The position numbers were made by a program, and so were the translations under genes. The notes under the pieces were generated by a model. The model saw only the letters and a program-made list of their open reading frames with translations, made no database searches and was not told the DNA's origin. A DNA stretch of 64,000 bases from Tritrichomonas musculus (taxonomy: Eukaryota; Parabasalia; Tritrichomonadida; Tritrichomonadidae), in contig JAPFFF010000059.1 in assembly GCA_039105265.1 (NCBI GenBank), positions 310,001 through 374,000 on the forward strand, in the 5' to 3' direction. This document shows positions 28,901-38,000 of the stretch, piece by piece. Each line of letters opens with the position of its first letter. Position 1 is the first letter of the stretch.

Positions 28901-30941
28901 CAGCATTGTATTCCATTTTTCCATACCACAATGCTCCTCCTTTCTTTTGGTTGAAATTGTTTTCAAAATAACAATTAACAAAGTTAAGAGTCAATTGATA
29001 GTAACTGCCAGTAGCTGGTCCTTTATTTTGAATCCATATTTGAGGATTTATTCCGAAACTACTAAACCAATGATTACCGATTGTATTATTAATGAACTTA
29101 CAATCTTCAATGGAGAATTCTTCCTTTTTAGTATCAAAAATAACTTTAATGTAAAAGGCGCCTTCTGGACAATTTTGAATTGAATTGCCTTTAATTTTAA
29201 TATCTATTACTTTTTCAATCAAAAAGCATCTTCCTTGGTTATTTCCGAAAATATTATCAAAAGTGTTGTTTTCTATCTCAAAATAGTTTGCATTTGTATT
29301 TGGACTATTGTCATGTATTCCAGCTGAAATCCATCGACTTTTATCATTATAATCTTGCCTTGAGTTACTGAACACGTTATTTCGGTAAACATGAGAAGAA
29401 GAACGACGAGCTTTAAGGCATCCACAGCTATTAGCAACATCAGAAAAAGTTACTTCATTATCCGAAAACTCGAATTTAGAAGCATCAAGATAAACAGAAG
29501 CCGTGTTTCTAGCAGTGCCACAATCAACAATATGACAAAATGAGATTGTGATTGGATCTAAGGTTGAACTAGCAATATGAATAGCATGACCTTCTGCAGA
29601 AGATGACACATGATCAAATGTACAATCAAAAATATTAATATCAGAATTAGAAGTTGCACTTCTTTCAATATACAAAGCACCGCCAGTATTTGACTGTGTG
29701 TTTTGGAACTGGCAGCCTTTAATTATAATTGGCATGACGTTTGAAACAACTTTTGCATAAATAGCACCACCTTTTTGACCAGAATTAACAGTGAATGTGT
29801 TGGAAAAATTACAATCTTCAACATACAATGTATGTCCAGGCGTGTTGAAGTTTATTGCTCCTCCAGAAGCAAATGAAGAAACATTAGTAAAAGTGCATCC
29901 TATTACAAAAAGTTCAACTTGCTTGTTGGTCACTTGATTATCAAAACATAAAGCACCTCCTCCATGAGCAACACGATTTCCATTATTGGCGCTTTGAAAC
30001 TGAAGATGCTCAAATTGAGTGTTATAAAAAGTTAGGTTGTTAACAATATTATCATTGCTTCCTTTCAGCCAGAGTCCAATTGCACCTCCACCATTTGCAT
30101 TTGATTCCAGATAACTGAATTTGCACCCATCAAAAACAACACATGGTTTATGGTTTTTTATTGCTCCAATATTAATGAAATAACCATTGTAAACGACTGG
30201 TTTATTTTTACTTTTTTCAAAGGTTACGTTTGTTATGGTTAATTTGCTGTTTAAGTTGGCTAAATAAAAAATTGCACTGTTATCACCTAAGCAACTTGTG
30301 AAAACACAATCAGATATTTCGAGAGGTGGACTATTATCTGAGCATTGTTCAAAGTAAACAGCACAGCCTTGGGAATATAGTGCATTTGTTATATGATTGC
30401 CTATCAATTTGCAGCCAGTATGATATTTTATGCGAAAAGCGCGCCCTTTTGTGCTGGCTAAGTTGAAGAAAATAGAATTATACCGTATATCTGTGTTTTG
30501 CACGAATACTTCAACGATTGTTGCATTTGTATTTTCGAATGAGTGGCAATCATTGATAATATTTGATACCATCGTAAAAAGTTGTGCATCTCCATTGCAA
30601 TAAATAAGGGTGTGATGCATGGTAATTTCAGTAAATGAATTTGATGTAACATTCATATTCACGTTGTTTGTATGAAATAAATATGCATTTGAAGTTATGG
30701 GGTCGTTTTTTACCTTAAAGTTTTTAAATTTATTGTTGTAAAAAGTAACATCAGATGAACCGCAGTACGCAAATGCTGGAACGGTGAAATAATTATTAGT
30801 AATTTCAGGTCCATACTGATAATTTGTGGTACCAATCAGGTCTTTGCATTCATGGACATATCTCTTGATATTCTTTTTTGAATTTTGATCAACTTTTCTA
30901 GGGGGTATTATTTTAAAATAGAGAAAAAGGTAGAATAGCAT
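22905..30941 (-). CDS. giant Pmp-like beta-helix surface protein with Ser/Phe hexad stalk
   Basis: This 2678-residue protein starts at the ATG at 30941 with a short hydrophobic N terminus (MLFYLFLYFKII) that could be a signal peptide. Residues about 60-1900 are right-handed parallel beta-helix repeats of the Pmp kind. They are rich in GGAI/GGAL and FxNN motifs and CxF starts (CKFEDNEG, CTFNENKA), as in chlamydial polymorphic membrane proteins and their trichomonad homologues. Residues about 1909-2334 form an uninterrupted hexad repeat ([ST]-x-[ST]-x-x-F, about 70 copies). A second beta-helix segment (about 2340-2600, FYNCVSTKSGGAIYISNS) follows. A transmembrane helix (about 2635-2652, ISFLMASFLLMFI) and a 25-residue cytoplasmic tail end the chain. 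A type I surface adhesin role is inferred. Blocks near 26.5 and 28.5 kb are near-identical duplicates. Confidence 0.85.
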   Translation of the reverse strand: MLFYLFLYFKIIPPRKVDQNSKKNIKRYVHECKDLIGTTNYQYGPEITNNYFTVPAFAYCGSSDVTFYNNKFKNFKVKNDPITSNAYLFHTNNVNMNVTSNSFTEITMHHTLIYCNGDAQLFTMVSNIINDCHSFENTNATIVEVFVQNTDIRYNSIFFNLASTKGRAFRIKYHTGCKLIGNHITNALYSQGCAVYFEQCSDNSPPLEISDCVFTSCLGDNSAIFYLANLNSKLTITNVTFEKSKNKPVVYNGYFINIGAIKNHKPCVVFDGCKFSYLESNANGGGAIGLWLKGSNDNIVNNLTFYNTQFEHLQFQSANNGNRVAHGGGALCFDNQVTNKQVELFVIGCTFTNVSSFASGGAINFNTPGHTLYVEDCNFSNTFTVNSGQKGGAIYAKVVSNVMPIIIKGCQFQNTQSNTGGALYIERSATSNSDINIFDCTFDHVSSSAEGHAIHIASSTLDPITISFCHIVDCGTARNTASVYLDASKFEFSDNEVTFSDVANSCGCLKARRSSSHVYRNNVFSNSRQDYNDKSRWISAGIHDNSPNTNANYFEIENNTFDNIFGNNQGRCFLIEKVIDIKIKGNSIQNCPEGAFYIKVIFDTKKEEFSIEDCKFINNTIGNHWFSSFGINPQIWIQNKGPATGSYYQLTLNFVNCYFENNFNQKKGGALWYGKMEYNADTKVVINHCQFVNNRATEDGGALALYPYYGCEIIDCEFIRNRSDQGKGAIYIETDFSSPKKAEITIEGCKFEDNEGTNYSCISFNNVANTPISITNNNFTNCGSNGYVILIPTNMKTLNIESNNITYDKNTNSGGISINSTGNINIIDTNFKSTRTNSALMINSIQSTGTTTNEININGCSFDQCDKNNNNNGDSLYITDSNSDKVIISYCYFIDCGTDSSKYSIYFDISNFEFIYNEITFSDPTRSCRCIKNNKVTEHLYRGNIFRNSRNNGNYNSACIDESTSNSNANVLVEDNIFDYIVGPSQGRCIFINCNQNAEINVRNNTIKNLPGGGFYIKIAAIKCTFETCKFINNSVSDRWLGTLGLTPQIWIETSMTSDISNEVTLIFNGCYFENNYSPKQGGGISYGKSKHVCNTNLEFHECKFIENRSGESGSALSLISYQGCNIDNCEFIRNRSGSGSGCIYIETEFNCKENTKRPSSLHPVINIHQCLFDNNVGIESSSMTIGTTKNTPIHIDGCLFTNEESGSVILIPLYNQQIGTSLTETLKLDNNTFDSITCNEQGNCINIKYGLSEGLVIRNNTIQNCPSGGFYFKIEFTIKINEFKIDTCQFINNTVSESWSSTDSEIDPQIWIQNNKAGTSNFYNQLTLSFDNCYFENNYNPVNGGALYYGKNKYLSNTKIIMNECIFVSNQAKGEGGAISLFIYQGSEINKCEFTRNRSEGGKGAIYIETDFPCSTDCPSATSRKAEITIEGCKFEDNEGTDYSCISFNNVANTPISITNNNFSNCGSNGYVILIPTNMKTLNIESNNITYDKNTNSGGISISSTGNINIIDTNFKSTRTNSALMINSIQSTETTTNEININGCSFDRCGISSNNDDSASPTTEKTALSIESSSNSLGVIIDYCIFDSCSSINNNCFDFSISPTSFAFKNSVLKGMKGTGCNNYLGSLTFNNQFSLVLQNISFIDNSFKSLYGGGIGLMFKGLSQLQFDNCNFVNNEAIQDTTTSRPNEESKPPYYNGDGGAIQLGYICSMRDMKVIFSKCDFERNKAQRHGGAISIQTLNTVELIECTFNENKANYDFGSELLFTNYYEKKLEGRGGAIYLNPIFTYSGDSECQSPTSFMSSVNIDKCTFTSNTAYDGFAFYVEGDASTTFTVNGNNFINNYDLKMLKRNSSIIATEVCFSTYEDIVAKNSFENKDENGAKVTVLEFSCVDHNGNQIPTKVFTNSLEFSFSEFFSHSEKFSKSDHFSNSNKFTESSGFSKSGYFSNSESFSISKQFSESNKFSGSNEFSKTRGFSYSKGFSKSSEFSVSSDFSKSNQFSNSKQFTESDKFSNSRVFSETKPFSFTSLFSYSSSFSISSDFSKSNQFSNSKQFTESDKFSNSRVFSETKSFSFTSLFSYSSSFSVSSDFSKSNQFSNSKQFTESDKFSDSRVFSETKPFSFTSLFSYSSSFSISSDFSKSNQFSISKQFSQSNKFTGTQIFSETKDFTKTEAFSISTIFTSSDDFTKSSIFSQSLVFSTSAKFSKSSQFSNTGQFTETNDFSRTIDFSLSHKFSVSNDFSQSGHFTGTTKFSYSKDFTNTEFFTRTDAFTKTSLFSVSSEFSLSGSFTQSRTFSLSLKFSHSKQFTETNRFSDTSGFSSSVGFSESEFFTPSASLIPSNPSCGIVSDDGSSNFTQSGRCDYSELEGKNITVQILSSNFTDYYDDDEGAAIRVVNCKFKGNGTYFYNCVSTKSGGAIYISNSNTDIVNNISLQYCQFVRCEADFGGAVFIHSGNAENEILILCCLFLENRCNAGKSSNISSYGGSAVFLSVAAVNVVNCTFEKSKGKGGAFKIVNPTKKKNLLEENKQISFSGCEFNNEGIENGEFSNAIYYIGSNKGSVVDVNDCNFKGKLNSNNHYIDGKITENNSPKFNINSCKFQYEFNISVKTDLVIKASSIEVVNEIPNNEKTVSSNFPKLIFCISFLMASFLLMFIRMNKLKLQNQNEIDNFFIDNVEINI
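23940..25215 (-). repeat. coding hexad repeat with three 144-bp tandem copies
   Basis: Within the giant surface protein, every sixth residue is Phe and most hexads read FSxSxx. Superimposed on this are three near-identical 144-bp (48-residue, eight-hexad) copies starting at 24544, 24688 and 24832. A partial fourth copy follows. Confidence 0.85.
26302..26665 (-). repeat. intragenic duplicated block, copy A
   Basis: About 364 bp nearly identical to 28357-28720, exactly 2055 bp away, with a handful of substitutions. It includes the coding stretch INGCSFD...TNFKSTRTNSALMINSIQST in both copies. Recent duplication or gene conversion within the beta-helix is likely. Confidence 0.85.
28357..28720 (-). 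repeat. intragenic duplicated block, copy B
   Basis: Second copy of the block at 26302-26665 in the same frame. Flanking beta-helix repeats are also similar but more diverged. Confidence 0.85.
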
Positions 30942-31036
30942 TTCTCCTATAAATAATTATTTATAGTTTTGTTGATTGCTTTGAAAAAATTTAAATCAAC
31001 TAAATTGAACTAAATACAATGTTTTTTTTTTTTTTT

Positions 31037-31940
31037 AGAGGTGAGACTGCGAAATTTTAAATGAACTTTTTTAGGAATAATAATCAACAAAATTAAAAAT
31101 AAATTAAAAATATAGTATTATGGTGTTGTTACCTTTTCATATCATATACTTTTTTTCAGATTTAATCAAAAAAAATTGAAATTGTATTGATATTTCAAAA
31201 TGTCATAATTCCTATATTCGTCATTATTTTTTCTTTTCAACCATTAAATTGCATTTGTATATAGATGATCTCTATTTTTTAATAAGAAAGCTATTCAATG
31301 AATGCGTTTTTGGTCAAAATTCAAAAAAATATTTTTCAATTTAAAGAGAAATTTTCTTCTATATTAAAGATCAAAGGGATAACTATAGTTCATCTCTTAA
31401 CTTATCTGGTGCTGGCAAACATATCAAAATATTTTTAAAAAATTTTTTACAATTTTAGCTAGGATTGAGGTTTAATATTGAATATAATTCTATATACGTT
31501 AATGATGTAAACTTCACAAATATCTAAATAATTTCATTTGTTTTTATTTTGGTATCAACCTCACAATAAGTATTTATTTTAATATTTATCAATAATTTAC
31601 CAAAAAAATCATGCTTATAATATGATGATAGTTAGTTAAATCATAAAAAATCATTATTTGATTTATAATTCTTAGTCGAAGATTTTAATATTATATTCAC
31701 ATCTATATATTAAATATTGATAATTAAATTATTTATTATTTTGAGTAAATAGAATTTTTTTATTAAGATAAAATTGAAATTATAATAAGATAGAAGCTAT
31801 TCAATTTTAAAAATAGATTTATAGCTAAAAATCTGAAAAAAGTATTAGTGAAATTATCATAAATAGCATTTAATTCTGGAATAAAATAATATGTATTAAT
31901 ATTATTAAAAAATACCAAAAATTTTCGCAGCCTCACCTCT
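31037..31940 (+). mobile_element. 904-bp non-autonomous DNA transposon, copy 1
   Basis: The ends are inverted: AGAGGTGAGACTGCGAAATT at 31037 and the complement of AGAGGTGAGGCTGCGAAAAT ending at 31940. It is flanked by T runs on both sides, compatible with an 8-bp T duplication. It contains no ORF. Copy 2 (32147-33050) has the same length and is, as far as I can read, identical but inverted. The 8-bp duplication of copy 2 points to a hAT-like family. Confidence 0.82.
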
Positions 31941-32146
31941 TTTTTTTTTTTTCTTGTATTTATATCATAGAATAATATAGTTTAATATTATATTTTTTAT
32001 TTTTATTTATTTATTTATGAAATTTATAAATATTTTTGGTATTATTAAAATATTTTAAAATATAGAAAACAAAATATAAAATGATTTTTTTTTATATGAA
32101 ATTATGAGAATTCAATTAAAATAATTAGTTTATATCAATTAATTAT

Positions 32147-33050
32147 AGAGGTGAGGCTGCGAAAATTTTTGGTATTTTTTAATAATATTAATACATATTA
32201 TTTTATTCCAGAATTAAATGCTATTTATGATAATTTCACTAATACTTTTTTCAGATTTTTAGCTATAAATCTATTTTTAAAATTGAATAGCTTCTATCTT
32301 ATTATAATTTCAATTTTATCTTAATAAAAAAATTCTATTTACTCAAAATAATAAATAATTTAATTATCAATATTTAATATATAGATGTGAATATAATATT
32401 AAAATCTTCGACTAAGAATTATAAATCAAATAATGATTTTTTATGATTTAACTAACTATCATCATATTATAAGCATGATTTTTTTGGTAAATTATTGATA
32501 AATATTAAAATAAATACTTATTGTGAGGTTGATACCAAAATAAAAACAAATGAAATTATTTAGATATTTGTGAAGTTTACATCATTAACGTATATAGAAT
32601 TATATTCAATATTAAACCTCAATCCTAGCTAAAATTGTAAAAAATTTTTTAAAAATATTTTGATATGTTTGCCAGCACCAGATAAGTTAAGAGATGAACT
32701 ATAGTTATCCCTTTGATCTTTAATATAGAAGAAAATTTCTCTTTAAATTGAAAAATATTTTTTTGAATTTTGACCAAAAACGCATTCATTGAATAGCTTT
32801 CTTATTAAAAAATAGAGATCATCTATATACAAATGCAATTTAATGGTTGAAAAGAAAAAATAATGACGAATATAGGAATTATGACATTTTGAAATATCAA
32901 TACAATTTCAATTTTTTTTGATTAAATCTGAAAAAAAGTATATGATATGAAAAGGTAACAACACCATAATACTATATTTTTAATTTATTTTTAATTTTGT
33001 TGATTATTATTCCTAAAAAAGTTCATTTAAAATTTCGCAGTCTCACCTCT
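32147..33050 (-). mobile_element. 904-bp non-autonomous DNA transposon, copy 2 (inverted)
   Basis: It has the same terminal repeats as copy 1, in opposite orientation, 206 bp away. It is flanked by a perfect 8-bp target duplication TTAATTAT (32139-32146 and 33051-33058). This shows it is a complete insertion rather than half of a folded-back duplication. Eight-bp duplications are typical of hAT elements. No coding capacity. Confidence 0.87.
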
Positions 33051-33058
33051 TTAATTAT

Positions 33059-34350
33059 AGATTTCAACTTTTTATAATCTGATATCATACCTAATATATT
33101 ATAAAGTATATAAATATTAATTTAATATTATAAATTCTATTAATTAATATTAAATTGATTATTTTATCTATCTCTCAATTTTGAGATTTGAAATTATTTA
33201 ATAAATATTGAGATTGAACCAAATAAATTTATTCAGAGGTATTCATGAAGAGATCTAGCCTAGAAATTTGATAGATAATTAAATATTATTTTAAATATTT
33301 TATATTTATGCTATAATAGAAATTATATAATGTTTTATACGCTTGATTTCGAGATATTAATATAAATTATATTTCAATGGCTATGGAGAACTTTTGTTAG
33401 AGAAATTAAATTCTCAATTTTGAATATCATTAACAAAAGTTGTTTCTTTTGAAAAATTGAAATAATAATATTTTTTTATTTCAAAAGATTATTTTAAAAT
33501 TGAAATAATTTAATTTTTTATTGCTGCTGATTTATTTATATAATATTTTAATATATTTTATTTATATTATCATATTTATTTTTTATGTAATGTTTAATAT
33601 TATATATATATATAATATGGTTTAGTTTATTGAATATTAAGATAAATTCATAATTACCGTATATAAAATAACTTCATAATGCTTAGAATAACTACTGAAC
33701 AATTCTGACTTTTTGAAAAGCAGTTCAGAATTGGTTGAATAGTATTATTCAAAAAGCCAATAGTGTTATTATATTAGACTATACTATTTGGTCATATATA
33801 TATTATAGTAGAGGCATTCGGATGAAACTTTTTGAGATAATTTCTAGCGGTTTTCATTATTTGCAAAGCCAAACATAAAGAAAAAGATTACTCAAACCAA
33901 TCAAATAAAGCAATTTTCAATCGCGCATTTACATCAAATGACTTCAGTGGGCAATTATATTGCATCGTTCTCAAAATCATTTTCAAACTGCTTCAAAATT
34001 CAAATCGAACGAAGAAAAATATTCAACGAAAAGCAAATAAAACTGGATCAAGATTCATCAAAAAGCGAATAGGCATTAGCTGAGCATAAGATAAGCTCTT
34101 CAATTGGAGATTACCTCTCTTTTAGTAGTGAATGATCTTTGAACATAACTAAATCCCAAAACAATGTGAAGAATTTTTTTGAATACATGATTAGTTTATA
34201 TATTGAATGAAATAAAATAAATATTGAATTAATTAATTTTAAATTAATCAATTAAAGTATCTTGATTAATATTGAATTAATTAATTCTCATAAATTTTGA
34301 ATAAAAAAATCTTCGAGAATAAAATTGAGAATATAGTAAATAATAATTGA
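33059..34350. other. AT-rich intergenic, with a possible decayed 5' part of the RGS gene
   Basis: 33059-33850 is AT-rich and empty. Between about 33860 and 34330 the composition is more coding-like. One frame around 33950-34050 reads IASFSKSFSNCFKIQIERRK and then FNEKQIKLDQDSSKSE before stops. It may be the eroded upstream part of the RGS-domain pseudogene. No ATG-initiated gene survives. Confidence 0.35.
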
Positions 34351-34725
34351 GAGTCGTTACATTTCAATTCTTTAGAAGGTCTTCTTGATGATGAACAAGG
34401 AAAATCATTATTTCTTGATTTCTTATCATTTAATGAATATGTTAAGATAAACGATGATGAAGAACAAAAGAAATAATTTATATGGATTAAAAAAACATAT
34501 ATTCAAAATTCTGCTCCTTATCATGTCAATGTAAGTTCTAAACTAATTGATAAAGTGTTGAATATTAAACCAGAAGAAGCTTTGAATGATTCATTTAAAC
34601 AAGTATACCAATCAAATTTTTCGGTTCTGAAAACAGATGCATTTAGAGAATTTAAAAATACTTCTGAATATAAACATTATGTGAATTCTTATAAAGCAAC
34701 TCACTTTGACATGTGTGAAAATTAA
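34351..34725 (+). pseudogene. RGS-domain protein remnant
   Basis: One frame from 34351 to 34725 encodes a nearly complete regulator-of-G-protein-signalling fold. FNSLEGLLDDEQGKSLFLDF and LSFNEYVKINDDEEQ are followed by IQNSAPYHVNVSSKLIDKVL, DSFKQVYQSNFSVLKTDAFR and EFKNTSEYKHYV, the usual RGS order of helices. It carries a single in-frame TAA at 34474-34476 and has no ATG at its start. It is therefore a pseudogene, or an exon-like remnant of a longer protein. RGS domains accelerate GTP hydrolysis on G-alpha subunits. The family call rests on motif order and is fairly sure. Confidence 0.65.
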
Positions 34726-35078
34726 TTTTTAAAGTAATTTAGTGGCTTTAATAAAAAATAATAATTAATATTCAATTTAATCCTATTATTTATTTCGTTT
34801 TCTTGAAATTATTTGAATTTTCAATTAATAAATTTTTAGTGTTAATTAAACTTTCCAGATATATGTAAAGTTTAATTCCATTAATATATATAAAGATCAT
34901 TTAGTTAAAATTTTATTCAGAAATCAATCTGAGTATAAAAATATTTATACAAATAATGCTTTCAACAATATTACCCAGTTATTAGCAACAATATGAGCCA
35001 GATATTAGAAACAAAAAGATGTAAAAAATGATGTTTAACATATATAATGCTTGATTTCATTTGATTGATGATCAGTTT
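34726..35078. other. intergenic between RGS remnant and PARG-like gene
   Basis: 353 bp of AT-rich DNA. No gene or repeat seen. Confidence 0.5.
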
Positions 35079-38000
35079 TCAAGAAAAGGAGGCCGAAAAT
35101 TGTTTAAACATTTCGTTACTATGAGAATCCTTTACAAACAAAGCGAAAACGACTTTAATGAAATACTTTCCAAGACCGTCATTTTTCAAAACTTGGCTGA
35201 AAACAGAGGTCAAAACAGAAGTTTGACTATTGTCGAACAACTGATTTCCATAAATTCCAATCACGAGGGCATTGTTGTTATTTTCGATAGCCACCATTAT
35301 CATCTTTCTCACTCTGTTCATGAGAATATTTTGAGCATTTTTCATATTCGGGTTATAAACAAGCATTCTTTTGTTATTCATGTTGTTTGTGTTGCAAGCT
35401 GGAAGAACTGGTGCTGCTGCTGAAACAAACGAGACTTCGTAAACTTCATGCTTGCTGAAAAGTCGTTCATAATAAGAGCTACGAAAGACTGGAACTCTTG
35501 AAGAATAGACCATTGAATCACTGTACATATTATTGCTTAAACTAGAATTATCTCTGTACATTGGACTATTTTTAATTGTTGAATAAAGAGAAGTTTGTCT
35601 CAAAAAAGCATTCTCTTGTGATAGAAATCCTCCTAAAAATCCTGAATCTGGCTTTTTAGGCGATGCAAAATTAAGGATGCAAGTCTTAAAGTGGCTATTT
35701 TGAACAAGATTCTTTGCAGCTCCCAAAGAAGAATCGCTGACAACTTCAAATTTGCACAATGGCGAATTGTACATTCGACTTTGTTGTAGCAAAATGTTCA
35801 ATTCATTTGATTGCTGATTTACATTTGAATATCCATAGTATTGATAAGCCATTTGGTTGTTGTTGTTGTTGTTGTTGTTAGGAAGCTTTGGCATATAATT
35901 CTGGTTGTATGTGTGCGAATGCTTGTATGAATTGCTGATTTGCATAGATATGTCAACTTTCTCTATTTTGCCGTTTTTATCTCGAATCGTGTACTTGCCC
36001 ATCGATCTGCCGTACCTGATGATGTCCAATGTTTGTTTCGCAATGATCTTGCGCCCTTCTTGCGTTCTTGAATCGAATTTTAGATCTGAATCACACTTTT
36101 GTGGCTTCTTTTGAATATCATCGCTTTCGGAATGGTCTAAATGTGAGTTTGAAGAAGGAAGATTTGAATGTTGTTTGGATTGATTTGATTTTCTTAGTTT
36201 TCGCCTTGGACCGCTGCCGCTGTCGTCGGATGAGTAACTTTGAATTGACCTTGACTTTGATCTCTTATGTCTATTGCTGTAATCATCACTTGAATAGTTT
36301 TCTTCATTTTCATCATCATTATAATCTTCTTCTTCTTCATACATTCGTTTATTTTTATTGACATGTTTTTTGGCAGCTGTTTTCATATGCTTACTTTTGT
36401 TGAATGTATCGTTGTCATTTGAATTTTCATCATCTTCGGCTCTGTGTTTATTTTTCGATGGATTTGACTTGCTTGGTTTTCGTCTTGGATCGCTGCTGCT
36501 TTCCTTAGATGAGTATTTTCGAGCTGACTTTGACTTTGGCTTCTTATGCTTACTGCTGTAATCATCACTTGGATCATCATTATCTTCTTCTTCTTCATTC
36601 ATTCGCTTATTTTTATTGACATGCTTTTTGGCAGCTGTTTTCTTATGCTTACTTTTGTTGTAGTTTTCGCTGTCACTTGAATTTTCATCATCTTCGTCTT
36701 TGTGTTTATTTTTCGTTGGATTTGATTTGGACTTCCTTCTTTGTAATTTACTTTTTGAGTTTTTTTCATTTTTATTTGAGGAATCATCTTCATTTCGTTT
36801 ATTCTTTGATGCCTTTGATTTAGGTTTATTGGATGCTTTTTTAGTTTCTTTTTCACTGTCACTTGATGACTCGTTTTCTTCATCATCTCTTCTATTTTTG
36901 GCTAGTTTCTTTTTTTTGTTAATTTTTTTATTTTTGGTATTTCTTTTATACTTACTTGGATTTTCTTCCTCCTCTTCATCTTCTCCTTTATTTTTAATCT
37001 GTTTAGATTTTTTGTTTATTTTTTTGCTTTTAGAATTTCGCTCATTGTCGTCTGAATTTTCTTCTTCTTCAATTTCATATTCTCCATTACTTTTAATCTG
37101 TTTAGATTTTTTGTTTATTTTTTTGCTTTTAGAATTTCGCTCATTGTCGTCTGAATTTTCTTCTTCTTCAATTTCATATTCTCCATTACTTTTAATCTGT
37201 TTAGATTTTTTGTTTATTTTTTTGCTTTTAGAATTTCGCTCATTGTCTTCTGAATTTTCTTCATATTCATCATCATCATGTTTATTCTTGATTAATTTAG
37301 ATTTTTTGTTAATTTTTTTATTTTTAGACTTTCTTTTATATTTATTTGAATTTTCTTCTTCCTCTTCGTTTTCATCTTCATACTCTCTTTTATTTTCATC
37401 CAAATTAGATTTTTTATTAATTTTTTTTCCTTTAGAATTTCTTTTATTGCCGTCTGAGATTTCTTCTTCCTCATTTTCATTTCCATCTTCATCATCAAGT
37501 TCATTTTTAACTAGTTTAGATTTTTTACTTTTAGAACTTGGTTTATTTTCATTTGAATTCTCTTCTTCTTCATTTCCATCTTCTTTTTTGCTTGATTTCT
37601 TTTGTGCATCGTTATTTTTTTTATTTTTTGAATTGCTATCGTCATCATCGCTCGTTTTATTTGAATTCTCGCTTTGGCAGTTGTCACTTCTGTCTGAATA
37701 AGTGCTCGAATTCAATTTGTTTTTTATTGGATCTTCTTTGCCATTTTCATCATCATTTGAATAGTTATCGTCGGCGGTTATTTTATTTTTATCATTTTTT
37801 GATTTGCTTTTTTTATTGTTTTTCTTGCCTTTTTTAGATTTGTTGGCTTCGGGCTTATTTTTTTGATCATTTTCAATGCTGTTAGAATCGTTTTGTTCAT
37901 CGTAATTTTCACTTGAATAAATATTATTTTTTTCTATTTCGGGATCATCACTATATTGTTTACAATGCCTCTTATTTTTATTTGTTTTCGTATTGTAAGA

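Noticed and set aside
5179-34476. Reassignment of TAA to a sense codon
   Set aside because: Most intact genes here end in TAA at sensible domain ends (for example 10398, 21878, 52027), so a global code change is not supported. Only local nonsense or readthrough remains possible.
36700-37701. 333-codon open frame on the plus strand, Ser/Leu/Phe-rich
   Set aside because: It is the complement of the Lys/Glu-rich low-complexity half of the PARG-like gene. The composition follows from codon periodicity and there is no independent motif.
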